Positions 24,237 through 32,990 of a DNA stretch of 33,002 bases are shown piece by piece. The position numbers and the translations under genes are program-made. Where the stretch lies: NCBI GenBank assembly GCA_943913325.1, contig CALTXP010000006.1, positions 1 to 33,002 on the forward strand, in the 5' to 3' direction. This DNA is from an uncultured Anaerococcus sp. (GTDB taxonomy: Bacteria > Bacillota > Clostridia > Tissierellales > Peptoniphilaceae). The notes beneath the pieces were generated by a model, which had not been told where the DNA came from, did not search any database, and saw only the letters and a list, made by a program, of their open reading frames with translations. Each line of letters opens with the position of its first letter. Position 1 is the first letter of the stretch.

Positions 24237-25657
24237 TAGATAAGCTCCCATTTCACACCATCACGTGTATCTTTTATAGCAACTCCCATCTCTTTAAGCT
24301 CATCTCGAATTTGATCAGCCTTATCATAATCTTTATCTTTCTTAGCCTGATTTCTTTGCTCAATTAAATCTTCTATCTTTGACTTATCTATAGTATCATT
24401 TGATTTTTTACGATTTTCTATTCCTAAAACATTTTCTAATTCTACTATTTCATTTAAAACAGCTTTTATTAGTTCCTTAGAGTTATCTAAGCTAGTATTT
24501 GTATTGGCAAATTTAACTAAATCAAAGATTACTGTTATGGCATCTGCTGTATTTAGGTCATCATCCATAACTTCTATAAATTTATCACGAAAACTATCTA
24601 ATTGATCGACTAAGGCTTTTTCATCATCTCGAATCTGACTGTCACTAGCATTTTCTAATAATTCCTCTAGTCTAAATACTGAATTATTTATCCTATCTAA
24701 AGAATTGCTAGCTCCCTTAATGATTTCTCTAGTAAAGTTAATTGGTTGACGATAATTAGTACTAAGTAACCAAAATCTAATTACCATTAAGTCATACTCT
24801 TTTTTAATATCATGAAGAGTAAAGAAGTTACCTAAAGACTTGCTCATTTTGGTTCCATCTACTTGTATCATTCCATTATGCATCCAATAATTAGCAAAAG
24901 TCTTTTCATTAAGTGTTTCAGATTGAGCTATTTCATTCTCATGGTGTGGGAATTCTAGATCTTCTCCACCAGCGTGGATATCAATTGTTTCACCTAAAAT
25001 ATTCTTACTCATAGTAGAGCATTCTATATGCCAACCTGGACGTCCCTTACCCCATGGAGAATCCCAAGAGATTTCGCCTTCTTTTTTTGTCTTCTTCCAA
25101 AGGGCAAAATCTACCGGACTTTCTTTCTTATTAGAATCTGCGCTTTCAAGTCTATTACTTGCTCCATGGACTAGATCGTCTACATTTTTACCTGACAACT
25201 TTCCATAGTCATTAGCCTTAGAAACTCTAAAATAAACATCTCCATCTACAACATATGCTGCATCTTTTTCAATAAGACCTTCTACGAATTTTATAATCTC
25301 ATCCATAAGCTCTGTAGCTCTTGGATGAATGGTAGACTTTTCATCTAAGTTTAGATCTGATGCATCTTCCATAAAAGCCTTGATGTATTTATCTGTGACT
25401 TCTTTTGTAGTAATGCCTTCTGCTATAGACTTATTGATTATCTTATCATCTACATCTGTAAAATTTACAACATAGGTCACATCATAGCCTCTAAATTTGG
25501 CATATCTTTTGAAGGTGTCAAATACTACAAGAGGTCTTGCATTTCCTATGTGCATATAATCATAAACAGTAGGCCCACAGACATACATCCTTATTTTGTT
25601 TTCTTCAATTGGAATAAATTCTTCTGTCTTTCTTGTGAGCGTGTTATGAATTTTCAT
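24236..25657 (-). CDS. cysS: Cysteinyl-tRNA synthetase
   Basis: 473 residues, the normal class Ia CysRS length. The HIGH motif is HIGN (36-39) and the KMSKS motif is at 270-274. Zinc ligands Cys27 (VCGPTVYD), Cys213 (ECSTMS), His238 and Glu242 (FPHHENE) are all present. The C-terminus carries the helical anticodon-binding region ending in KDTRDGVKWELI. The start abuts the gltX stop with no spacer, and an AAAGGAA ribosome site lies within the end of gltX. It is the second gene of the operon. cysE, often between gltX and cysS in Bacillus, is absent. Confidence 0.98.
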   Translation of the reverse strand: MKIHNTLTRKTEEFIPIEENKIRMYVCGPTVYDYMHIGNARPLVVFDTFKRYAKFRGYDVTYVVNFTDVDDKIINKSIAEGITTKEVTDKYIKAFMEDASDLNLDEKSTIHPRATELMDEIIKFVEGLIEKDAAYVVDGDVYFRVSKANDYGKLSGKNVDDLVHGASNRLESADSNKKESPVDFALWKKTKKEGEISWDSPWGKGRPGWHIECSTMSKNILGETIDIHAGGEDLEFPHHENEIAQSETLNEKTFANYWMHNGMIQVDGTKMSKSLGNFFTLHDIKKEYDLMVIRFWLLSTNYRQPINFTREIIKGASNSLDRINNSVFRLEELLENASDSQIRDDEKALVDQLDSFRDKFIEVMDDDLNTADAITVIFDLVKFANTNTSLDNSKELIKAVLNEIVELENVLGIENRKKSNDTIDKSKIEDLIEQRNQAKKDKDYDKADQIRDELKEMGVAIKDTRDGVKWELI

Positions 25658-27139
25658 TTAAAAATTTTCCTTTACGTAATTAAGCCTTTGTGCTATTTTT
25701 TCTTTACCCATTAATACCATAACTGATGATAAATCTGGGCCGTGTACTGATCCTGTAATTGCAGCTCTAACTGGGAACCAAAGATTCTTGCCTTTGATAC
25801 CTGTTTCTTTTTGTATAGTTTTCATAATAGAGCCTGCAAATTCTTCATCTATTTCATCTACTTTGTCTAATTTCTCTAGATAAGAATTAATAAGCTTCTT
25901 AGTATCTTCTTCTTTTAAAACTTCTTTAGCCTCATCTTGCCAATCTAGCTTATCATCATCTAAATAATAATTTTTAGAAAGCTCAGGTGCATCTGAGAAC
26001 TTATCAATTGCTGATTGCCATGTATTTGCTAATAATAGCAAGTTATGATCTGAATAATCTTCATCAATTAAGCCAGATTTTACCATATAAGGCTTAATTG
26101 CCTTAGCTAAATCTTCTGGATCCATATCGCGTACATAGTGACCATTTACCCAATCTAGCTTTCTCTTATCAAATACAGCTCCTGTTTTATTTACTCTATC
26201 AAAGTCAAATTGTTTAGCTAATTCTTTGATAGTAAATATTTCTTCTTCACTATCTGGTGACCATCCTAAAAGTGCTAGGAAATTGATTAAACCTTCTGGT
26301 GTATATCCTTCTTCTATGAAGTCTTCTACCATTCCATCACCATTTCTCTTTGAATATTTCTTATGGTCTTTGTTAAGAACTGTTGGTAGGTGGATATATT
26401 CTGGAGCATCCCAGCCAAAGGCTTCATATAAGTAAACGTGTTTTGGTGTTGATGATATCCATTCATCTCCACGTACTACGTGAGTGATTTTCATCAAGTG
26501 ATCATCTACTACTACTGCAAAGTGATAGGTTGGATATCCATCTCTTTTTATAAGAACTTGATCATCCATATCATTTGTATTAAAGGTGATTTTACCCTTA
26601 ATTCTATCCTCAAATGTTATGTCACGATCTTTTGGAAGTTTTAATCTAACTGTGTATTCTTCACCATTTGCTACTCTTTTCTTTGCTTCTTCAAGTGGAA
26701 TTGAGCGGCAAAGTCCATCATATTTTGGTGTTAGTCCATCAGCTTTTTGCCTTTCACGAACTTTATCAATTCTTTCTTGTGAACAGAAGCAATAATAAGC
26801 CTTGTCTTCTTCTATAAGTTTTTCGATATATTTATTATAAATACCTGCTTCAACCCTTTCAGATTGGATATATGGGCCATATTCCCCTTTTTGGATAACT
26901 TCTCCATTGCTATCAAGCATTACACCTTCATCTATTTCTACTCCAGACCAATCTAGAGCCTTTAATAGATTTTCAAGTGCTCCCTCTACATATCTAGTTC
27001 TATCAGTATCTTCTATTCTAAGAACCATAGCTCCATCTGTATGACGTGCATATAAATAATTAAATAATGCAGTTCTAAGTCCACCAATGTGTAAATAACC
27101 AGTTGGTGATGGAGCAAATCTTACTCTAACGTCGCTCAT
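25658..27139 (-). CDS. gltX: Glutamyl-tRNA synthetase
   Basis: 493 residues from the ATG at 27139, which has AAAGGAG (27144-27149) upstream and begins with the standard VRVRFAPSPTGYLHIGG; the frame is open 36 codons further but that part is not GluRS-like. HIGH is HIGG (17-20), KMSKS is KYSKR (261-265), and the zinc-site cysteines CFC (117-119) and Cys144 are present. Length is that of the bacterial enzyme. In Firmicutes GluRS usually also charges tRNA-Gln for later amidation; whether this one does cannot be read from sequence. It is the first gene of the operon with cysS, rlmB, rae1 and the sigma gene, with two candidate promoters. Confidence 0.97.
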   Translation of the reverse strand: MSDVRVRFAPSPTGYLHIGGLRTALFNYLYARHTDGAMVLRIEDTDRTRYVEGALENLLKALDWSGVEIDEGVMLDSNGEVIQKGEYGPYIQSERVEAGIYNKYIEKLIEEDKAYYCFCSQERIDKVRERQKADGLTPKYDGLCRSIPLEEAKKRVANGEEYTVRLKLPKDRDITFEDRIKGKITFNTNDMDDQVLIKRDGYPTYHFAVVVDDHLMKITHVVRGDEWISSTPKHVYLYEAFGWDAPEYIHLPTVLNKDHKKYSKRNGDGMVEDFIEEGYTPEGLINFLALLGWSPDSEEEIFTIKELAKQFDFDRVNKTGAVFDKRKLDWVNGHYVRDMDPEDLAKAIKPYMVKSGLIDEDYSDHNLLLLANTWQSAIDKFSDAPELSKNYYLDDDKLDWQDEAKEVLKEEDTKKLINSYLEKLDKVDEIDEEFAGSIMKTIQKETGIKGKNLWFPVRAAITGSVHGPDLSSVMVLMGKEKIAQRLNYVKENF

Positions 27140-27175
27140 TATAACTCCTTTTATTTTTTTCAATATACTTAATTT

Positions 27176-27205
27176 ATTATAATATATATCTAAACTTATT
27201 ATCAA
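27176..27205 (-). promoter_or_regulatory. Proximal promoter of the gltX operon
   Basis: On the minus strand: -35 TTGATA (27200-27205), 18-bp spacer, -10 TATAAT (27176-27181), 36 bases before the gltX ATG. Confidence 0.72.
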
Positions 27206-27231
27206 TACTATCTTGCTAATAAGATGCTGAA

Positions 27232-27252
27232 AGGGAGTGCAAAACACTCCCC
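27232..27252 (-). terminator. GC-rich hairpin between the two gltX promoters
   Basis: On the minus strand AGGGGAGTG pairs with CACTCCCTT around TTTTG; GCTAAT and ATTAGC flank it further out. Only three T residues follow, so it is a weak terminator or a structured leader element. It lies between the two gltX promoters. No T-box signature (AGGGTGGNACCGCG) was found. Confidence 0.5.
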
Positions 27253-27269
27253 TCCAATTAGCTTATCTA

Positions 27270-27298
27270 ATTATAACATTGCTTACTCTAAAAATCAA
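27270..27298 (-). promoter_or_regulatory. Distal promoter of the gltX operon
   Basis: On the minus strand: -35 TTGATT (27293-27298), 17-bp spacer, -10 TATAAT (27270-27275). Transcription would begin just ahead of the hairpin at 27232-27252. Confidence 0.65.
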
Positions 27299-27548
27299 CT
27301 TTGTCAAGGATTTCTAATGTAAGATATGACTTAATATATCTTTTACTCTTTTAAAGCTGTAATATTATCTATAATAGAGTCTAACTCCTTAAGTTTTTAG
27401 ATAATCCTTATATCTTTTAACTAATCAACATTATCCTTTTACCCTAAAGTCCATATAATATAGGATCTTTTATAGAAAGGAGAAATACCTCTAACAAATC
27501 TAACGATAATTATTGTCATAAGTTAAAGGATAAAATCTTTATATATCA
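27299..27548. other. Intergenic stretch upstream of the gltX promoters
   Basis: With the gltX leader, 27140-27548 is a 409-base gap. This part holds no reading frame I can support. A 9-bp inverted repeat (TTATCCTTT at 27431-27439, AAAGGATAA at 27525-27533) spans about 100 bases, and an orphan Shine-Dalgarno-like AAAGGAG occurs near 27476 (plus strand) without a start codon after it. No clear terminator for the M20 gene was found. Confidence 0.5.
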
Positions 27549-28853
27549 CTAGTTTGTAATCGTTTCATAGATATCATCAATCTCTTCAATAGACCTATCT
27601 TCTTCTATAAAGAAATCTCTTAATCTATTTTTAAATGGTCTATCAATAAGTTCTAAATCAGAATTTAGAAAATCAACAACAAATCTTACCGTAGCAGCTA
27701 CACCATTTATAAGCGCCTGCTCATCTAGATCAAATATAGGACTATGAAGAGCTGCTCCGCTTCCTTTTTCTTCATTACTTATACCTAGCATAAGATATAA
27801 GCCTGGCCACTGATAAGAATAAGTTGCAAAAGTATCTGAACCCATAGAAGGACTAGCTTCTTTTACAAAATCTTCTCCTAGTTCATCAGCCATAGAAATA
27901 AAGGCAAGCTCTGAAAGATCATGATCATTTATTATTGGGAATCGTGGCTTTGTATAGGTATTAAAGCTCACTTTGCAAGAATTTGCCCTTGCTTTATTTA
28001 TGATAAGAGATTTAAAATCCCTATAAAATTTATAACCAACCTTTTCCCTATCAAAAAATCTCATACTACCTCTAAATTTTAGTTTATCAGGAATTTGATT
28101 ATACTTATTTCCCATCTGCACAACCCCTATGGAATAAGTCATAGGATCAAATGGTGAAAAATTATTCATTCTAAGTGATTTAAGTCCATCATAAATATCT
28201 ACAAAGCAATCCAGTGGGTTATTGGCTTCATATGGACGAGAACCATGACCACTATCCCCTCTTATAGTTATATCAAAAGCCAAAGAACCTGCATTAATCC
28301 CACCAGATCCTATGGCCATTACTCCAGATTCATAATCAGCAGAAGCATGTATAGCGTAACAAACATCTACATTTATATCACTAGCATCAAGATAAGCTAA
28401 AAGATACTTATAACCCTTACCACTTTCCTCTCCTCTTTCAAAACAGAGAATTATATTACCAGCAAAGTCGTCTTTAGATTCATTTAATATCCTTGCAGCT
28501 GTCAAAAGTATGGAGCTATGTCCATCATGACCACAAGCGTGCATAACTCCTTTATTTTTGCTTTTGATAATGCGTGGCTTGCTAAGATTATTATCTGGTT
28601 CATCAAAAGGAAGTGCATCAAGGTCTGCCCTTAAGAGTATAGTTTTAGGATTATCAACCTTCTTATTGCCTTTTATATATCCTATAACTCCACCTTGATT
28701 GACTATGTCATAAGATATTCCCATCTTATTTAGTTCTTGGCAAACAAGTTTTACAGTTTCATCTTCTTTGCCAGCTAATTCTGGATTTTCATGGATCTTT
28801 CTTCTAATATCTACAGTGTAAGCAAAAAGATCTTTTGCTTTTTTTAAATACAT
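27549..28853 (-). CDS. M20D amidohydrolase (N-acyl amino acid hydrolase type)
   Basis: 434 residues. The M20D pattern is clear: IRRKIHENPELAGKE (16-30), LLRADLDALPF, VMHACGHDGHSSI, FERGEESG, and a late ALHSPIFDLDE with the last metal histidine. The Cys in ACGHDGH is the metal-bridging cysteine of hippurate hydrolase, IAA-amino-acid hydrolase and AbgB-type enzymes. It most likely cleaves N-acyl or aminobenzoyl amino acids in the cytoplasm. A GDSGHGSRPYEANNP motif marks the dimerisation domain. The ATG overlaps the pepF stop (TAATG), so it is made together with oligoendopeptidase F and may help recycle acylated amino acids. It has about 30 extra residues at the C-terminus, acidic and without known motif. 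Confidence 0.9.
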   Translation of the reverse strand: MYLKKAKDLFAYTVDIRRKIHENPELAGKEDETVKLVCQELNKMGISYDIVNQGGVIGYIKGNKKVDNPKTILLRADLDALPFDEPDNNLSKPRIIKSKNKGVMHACGHDGHSSILLTAARILNESKDDFAGNIILCFERGEESGKGYKYLLAYLDASDINVDVCYAIHASADYESGVMAIGSGGINAGSLAFDITIRGDSGHGSRPYEANNPLDCFVDIYDGLKSLRMNNFSPFDPMTYSIGVVQMGNKYNQIPDKLKFRGSMRFFDREKVGYKFYRDFKSLIINKARANSCKVSFNTYTKPRFPIINDHDLSELAFISMADELGEDFVKEASPSMGSDTFATYSYQWPGLYLMLGISNEEKGSGAALHSPIFDLDEQALINGVAATVRFVVDFLNSDLELIDRPFKNRLRDFFIEEDRSIEEIDDIYETITN

Positions 28854-30652
28854 TACTTATACATCCCTAACTTCTCACAAAGTTCATCTATCTGATCTAC
28901 TAGTGATCCTATAAATTCTATAGTTTCTGATATAGCTTTTGTACTTCTCATATCAACACCAGCAGCTTTCGCTAAATCAATTGGACCTACTGATCCACCT
29001 AACTTAAGAACATCTATCCAAGTATCAACATCTTCTTTACTTCCATTTACAATTTTATCAGAAATAACTGTTCCTATTGTCAATCCTGCTTGATAAGTAT
29101 ATGGATAAAGTCCCATATAATAATGTGGTTGACGCATCCAAGTTAGTTCCGCCCCATCATTGAGAATGACGGCATCTTGCCAGAACTCTTCAAGTTTTCC
29201 CTTAAAGATTTGGTTTAAATCTTCTGCAGTTAAGCTTTCACCAGCTTCTACTCTTCTATAAACTTCTCTTTGAAAAGCGGCTTCTAAAAAGTGAGTAACA
29301 AAGTTATGGTAGTAAGTTTTAGATATCATAGTTGATAAAACCCAAAGCTTTTCTCGATCATCCTTTGCTTTATTTAGTAAAAATCTCTCCATAGTAATTT
29401 CATTTGCAGTTGATGGAGATTCTACAAAGTACATACTCATATCTGAATTTATAGCATTTTGCTTAGCATTTGTATAATAGTATTGACCAGCATGTCCTAG
29501 TTCATGAGCAAGAGTCATTACTTGACTCATCTTATTATTATAAGTTGTCATTATATATGGATGAGCTCCATAAGGGCTTGCTGCAAAGGCACCTGTGCGT
29601 TTTCCTATATTTTGAGCATAGTCAATCCATCTTTCATCAAAGGCACGATCAAGCATTTTCCCATACTCATCGCCAAGATTTGAAAGTCCCTCAGATATAT
29701 ATTGATGAGCCTTATCTATACTAACTTCTGGTTCATAATCTGGATCTATAGATAGCTTTAAATCAGCATAAGTCATCTCATCTAGGCCATAATTTTTTTT
29801 GATGATCTTAGCATATTTTCTCATATGTGGAGCAAGTTCTTTCATAATGGTATCTATATGATTTTCATAGATTTCATAATCCACATCTTGTCTACTTAAA
29901 AGATAATGAAATACTGACTCATATCCTCTAAGATCAGAAACTCTTTTTTCATTACCAACATGAGTTGTATATACGGAAGCGTCTGCATTTTCATATTTTC
30001 TTAATACATCGTGATATCTCTTGAAAGCTTCACGTCTAAGATCAGTGCGAGGATCAGTTTCTAAAAACTCCTCAAAAGTATTGTGGTTTAAAACAACCCT
30101 TTCACCTTCATAATCAAAATCTTCAAATTCCATATCACCGTAGCGCATATCATTATAGTTTTTATATGGAGCTTCAAAACTTGGAGCAAGGCTAGCTAAT
30201 ACTGCCTCTGTCTGATCAGATAACATGTACTTAGAGTTATTCATAATCTTTTCTAGGTAGTATTTGTATTCAGGATGAGCTTTTTTAGCTTCTTCTAATA
30301 ATTTTGTATCAGCTTTTGCAAGCTCCGCCTCATAGAAACTTAAATCTGCACTAATTTTGCTCATTTCATCAGCAAAATTTACATATCTTTTCATAACATC
30401 CGCATCACTTGTATCAACTTCTGTAGTAATTGATGCAAAGTTGCCAAGGCGAGATGTTAGTCCTTCTATTTCTGTATAAGCTTTTAAAGAATCATAGAGC
30501 TTATGAGCACTATCTATATCTTTATATTCTTTAGCAAAAGCATCCGCTAGCTTTTTTAACTTTTCAAGACTAGCTAGAAAAGCTTCATCACTTTCAAAAA
30601 GATCTTCTATAGACCAAGTTTCATTTATATCAACTTCACTACGTTTTTTCAT
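28853..30652 (-). CDS. pepF: Oligoendopeptidase F (M3B)
   Basis: 599 residues, full length for PepF, a cytosolic zinc metallopeptidase that cuts peptides of about 7-17 residues. The zinc motif is HELGH (383-387) with Glu384 as catalytic base; the third ligand is Glu411 in ESPSTANE. The preceding GAFAASPYGAHPYIMTTYN and later PHYYMGLYPYTYQAGL are standard family elements for substrate binding. A strong AGGAGGT ribosome site (30657-30663) lies before the ATG. It is the first gene of a two-gene unit with the M20D amidohydrolase. No clear -35/-10 pair was found upstream. Confidence 0.96.
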   Translation of the reverse strand: MKKRSEVDINETWSIEDLFESDEAFLASLEKLKKLADAFAKEYKDIDSAHKLYDSLKAYTEIEGLTSRLGNFASITTEVDTSDADVMKRYVNFADEMSKISADLSFYEAELAKADTKLLEEAKKAHPEYKYYLEKIMNNSKYMLSDQTEAVLASLAPSFEAPYKNYNDMRYGDMEFEDFDYEGERVVLNHNTFEEFLETDPRTDLRREAFKRYHDVLRKYENADASVYTTHVGNEKRVSDLRGYESVFHYLLSRQDVDYEIYENHIDTIMKELAPHMRKYAKIIKKNYGLDEMTYADLKLSIDPDYEPEVSIDKAHQYISEGLSNLGDEYGKMLDRAFDERWIDYAQNIGKRTGAFAASPYGAHPYIMTTYNNKMSQVMTLAHELGHAGQYYYTNAKQNAINSDMSMYFVESPSTANEITMERFLLNKAKDDREKLWVLSTMISKTYYHNFVTHFLEAAFQREVYRRVEAGESLTAEDLNQIFKGKLEEFWQDAVILNDGAELTWMRQPHYYMGLYPYTYQAGLTIGTVISDKIVNGSKEDVDTWIDVLKLGGSVGPIDLAKAAGVDMRSTKAISETIEFIGSLVDQIDELCEKLGMYK

Positions 30653-30666
30653 GATTACCTCCTTTT

Positions 30667-30974
30667 TGTAGTATTATTTATACATTCATTTGTATTTTAT
30701 TTTACCCCAAAAGCCTAGTAAAACGATAATGATATATTTTGACATACTTTTAATAAAGAAAAATAAAACAATACCTTATATCAGAAAATAATATAATATG
30801 CATATTCTAAAATTATAACTATGCGTAATTGATTTATGAAATTAGATTAATATCAAGGAAGATGAGAAATAACATGAAAAAGATTCTCGAAATTTAATCT
30901 AAGAGTAAATACAGTTTCTAGTTTATTAGATAACCTACCCTTACTCTTATATAAAAATTAACTTATATGTAATT
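30667..30974. other. Intergenic stretch upstream of pepF
   Basis: About 308 bases, very AT-rich, with no supportable gene. TAAGAGTAA (30900-30908) and TTACTCTTA (30941-30949) form a perfect 9-bp inverted repeat with a 32-nt loop. It lies downstream of the small membrane protein gene but has no T-run. An isolated TTGACA (30738-30743, plus strand) has no gene to serve. Confidence 0.45.
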
Positions 30975-31208
30975 TTATATCAATTGTACTATAGAAAAAA
31001 TAATAATTCCTATTGTTGCTATAGGTATAAACAAATGAATTTTTTTATTTGTCTCTACATATCTATCCCACTCTTCTACTGCTTGATTCGTAAATAAAAT
31101 TCCCATTAAGATAGCATAAGTAGATCTTGTTATATCAACCTTTTTTATTAATAATATAATGTATAAAACAAAAGCTATAGCAACTATTAACCTCCAAATT
31201 TTTTTCAT
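30975..31208 (-). CDS. Small membrane protein, family not recognised
   Basis: 77 residues. Hydrophobic segments at about 5-21, 29-42 and 58-76 suggest two to three helices, with an acidic loop (VEEWDRYVETNKK, 44-56) between the last two. The AAAGGAGG ribosome site six bases upstream of the ATG is near ideal, which supports a real gene despite its size. It stands alone between pepF and the divergent aminopeptidase gene. The LMGILFTNQAVEEW segment seems a plausible conserved signature, but I cannot assign a family. Confidence 0.7.
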   Translation of the reverse strand: MKKIWRLIVAIAFVLYIILLIKKVDITRSTYAILMGILFTNQAVEEWDRYVETNKKIHLFIPIATIGIIIFSIVQLI

Positions 31209-31354
31209 ACTAGTCCTCCTTTACTTAAATATAGTGTACTTCCAATATTATAGTTTAAAAATCAATTATTTTAAATGATACTATTACTTCCCATCTATCT
31301 ACATATTTTAAGATCTCAATATTAATGCCTTTATAATTTTTCTTACTTATACAG

Positions 31355-31360
31355 TATAAT
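31355..31360 (+). promoter_or_regulatory. Candidate -10 element for the M29 aminopeptidase gene
   Basis: TATAAT 48 bases upstream of the ATG. No good -35 is present at 16-18 bp, so the promoter is uncertain. Confidence 0.35.
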
Positions 31361-31408
31361 ATTAAAAAATCTATATATACAATATATTAGTAAAGGAAAG
31401 AGGAAATT

Positions 31409-32641
31409 ATGAATAAAAGAATAGAAAATTTTGCCAAGCTTGCAGTAGAATTTGGTGTAAATGTAAGAGAAGGCGAAGACGTATTAATCAATGCCCCTGT
31501 AGAAAATCCAGAGCTTGCAAGGCTTATAACAAAGGCAGCCTATGAAAAAGGTGCCAGTAATGTATCAATAGATTGGCGTGACGATGTTATAACAAGATTA
31601 AGATATGAAAATCAATCACAAGAAACTTTAAATGAAGTTCCTAATTGGAAGATTGAAAAAATGAAATATCAAATTGCTGATAAAAGATCAAATAGAATAT
31701 CTATATATGCAGAAGATCCTGATCTCTTAAATGGACTAGATGAAGCCAAAATCTCAGAAGCAATTCGTGAGAATTCAAAAGCTACTAAAGAATTTGTAAA
31801 ATATACCATGAATGATATAGTAAGCTGGCTTGTAATATCAGTTCCAACCAAAAAATGGGCTAAGAAAGTCTTTTCTGACTTAAGTGAAGAAGAAGCCTAT
31901 GATAAATTATGGGAAACAATCTTAGATGTAACAAGAGTAGGAGAATCTTGGGAAGAAACTAAGGAAAATTGGCAAAACCACATAGATACATTAGAAGAAA
32001 AAGCAAAATATCTAAATGAACATCAATTTGAAAAGGTTCATTATAAGTCATCAAATGGAACTGACCTATGGGTAAAGCTTCCAAAAGATCATATCTGGAT
32101 GAGCGCAGGCTCAAAAAACGCTAAAGGAGATTTATTTATCCCAAATATGCCAACAGAAGAAGTTTTTACAGCACCACAATATAATGGAGTAGACGGCAGA
32201 CTAGTTGCTACAAAACCTTTAGTATACAATGGTGTAATAATAAATGACTTTGAATTTAGCTTTAAAGATGGAAAAGTAATTGATTTCGATGCTAAAGAAG
32301 GGAAGGATACTCTAGCAAAGATGCTAGACTCTGATCAAGGAAGTAAAAACTTAGGAGAAATAGCCCTAGTTCCATATGATAGCCCTATTTCCAATTCAAA
32401 TATATTATTTTATAACACACTATTTGATGAGAACGCATCTTGCCATTTTGCTCTAGGTAAGGCATACCCAACTTGCCTTGTAGGTGGTGCAGAACTTGAA
32501 GAAAGTAAACTAAATAGTAGAGGATTAAACGACTCACTAATCCACGAGGATTTCATGGTGGGAAGTAGTGACCTTAAAATCACAGGCTACAAAGAAGATA
32601 AGGAATATCCGATATTTGTAGATGGTAACTGGGCATTTTAG
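31409..32641 (+). CDS. M29 family aminopeptidase (AmpS/PepS type)
   Basis: 410 residues, the usual length for this group of two-metal aminopeptidases. Ligands can be placed: Glu250 in NMPTEEVFTAP, Glu317 in NLGEIALVPYDSPI, His346 in ENASCHFALGKAYP, and His379 with Asp381 in SLIHEDFMVG. The N-terminal domain starts with RIENFAKLAVEFGVNVREGEDVLI, typical of the family. It removes N-terminal residues from peptides in the cytoplasm, with broad specificity. An AGAGG ribosome site lies six bases before the ATG. It is a single gene, with a long inverted repeat directly downstream. Together with PepF and PepD it completes a path from oligopeptides to amino acids. Confidence 0.94.
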   Translation: MNKRIENFAKLAVEFGVNVREGEDVLINAPVENPELARLITKAAYEKGASNVSIDWRDDVITRLRYENQSQETLNEVPNWKIEKMKYQIADKRSNRISIYAEDPDLLNGLDEAKISEAIRENSKATKEFVKYTMNDIVSWLVISVPTKKWAKKVFSDLSEEEAYDKLWETILDVTRVGESWEETKENWQNHIDTLEEKAKYLNEHQFEKVHYKSSNGTDLWVKLPKDHIWMSAGSKNAKGDLFIPNMPTEEVFTAPQYNGVDGRLVATKPLVYNGVIINDFEFSFKDGKVIDFDAKEGKDTLAKMLDSDQGSKNLGEIALVPYDSPISNSNILFYNTLFDENASCHFALGKAYPTCLVGGAELEESKLNSRGLNDSLIHEDFMVGSSDLKITGYKEDKEYPIFVDGNWAF

Positions 32642-32650
32642 TTTAACTTA

Positions 32651-32744
32651 TAGATGGGCTTGTTGTGAAAACACGAATAATTATACTTATAGCATCATAT
32701 ACGCTAGCATAAAATTATATACAGATCTCTCATAAGCCCATCTA
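32651..32744. repeat. 94-base element with 11-bp inverted ends
   Basis: TAGATGGGCTT (32651-32661) is repeated perfectly inverted as AAGCCCATCTA (32734-32744), with 72 bases between. The G/C-containing arms are unlikely by chance in this AT-rich DNA. There is no T-run on either side and no reading frame inside. It could be a structured RNA, a long-range terminator of the aminopeptidase gene, or a miniature mobile element. Confidence 0.6.
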
Positions 32745-32942
32745 CTAAAAGGAATACATCCTAATATGGCACTCAAATAATTTTAGAGCTATTTATTTAT
32801 TTCACAAAAGCTCCTTATAAAGGGATAGATATCTTTTAGTAATTTTTTTATATGACACTTAAATTATTTTCATATAAATCAAGTCTAAGATTCGATTTTT
32901 CTATAAATTCTATGCTATATTTTCCTATTAAAACCTGCTAAC

Positions 32943-32990
32943 AAATATCAAGGAGAAAAGCAAATTAATTTACTTTTCTCCTTGATATTT
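32943..32990. terminator. Strong terminator hairpin at the right edge
   Basis: A perfect 18-bp stem: AAATATCAAGGAGAAAAG (32943-32960) with its inverse (32973-32990), 12-nt loop. TTTT overlaps the plus-strand end; the minus-strand side is less T-rich. It may end the plus-strand transcript or a minus-strand gene beyond the window. Between it and 32744 no gene is supported. Confidence 0.75.

Noticed and set aside
27140..27548. T-box leader for the tRNA synthetase operon
   Set aside because: No AGGGTGGNACCGCG-like T-box sequence or specifier-loop pattern was found; two ordinary promoters and one hairpin explain the region.
30858..30897. Possible tiny plus-strand peptide (MKKILEI) after a GGAAG sequence
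   Set aside because: Only seven codons, no gene follows on that strand for 500 bases, and the ribosome-site match is weak.
32848..32938. Short open stretch on the minus strand (QVLIGKYSIEFIEKSNLRLD...)
   Set aside because: About 29 codons with a stop on both sides, no start codon or ribosome site, and no family recognised. It could be a gene remnant but chance is as likely.
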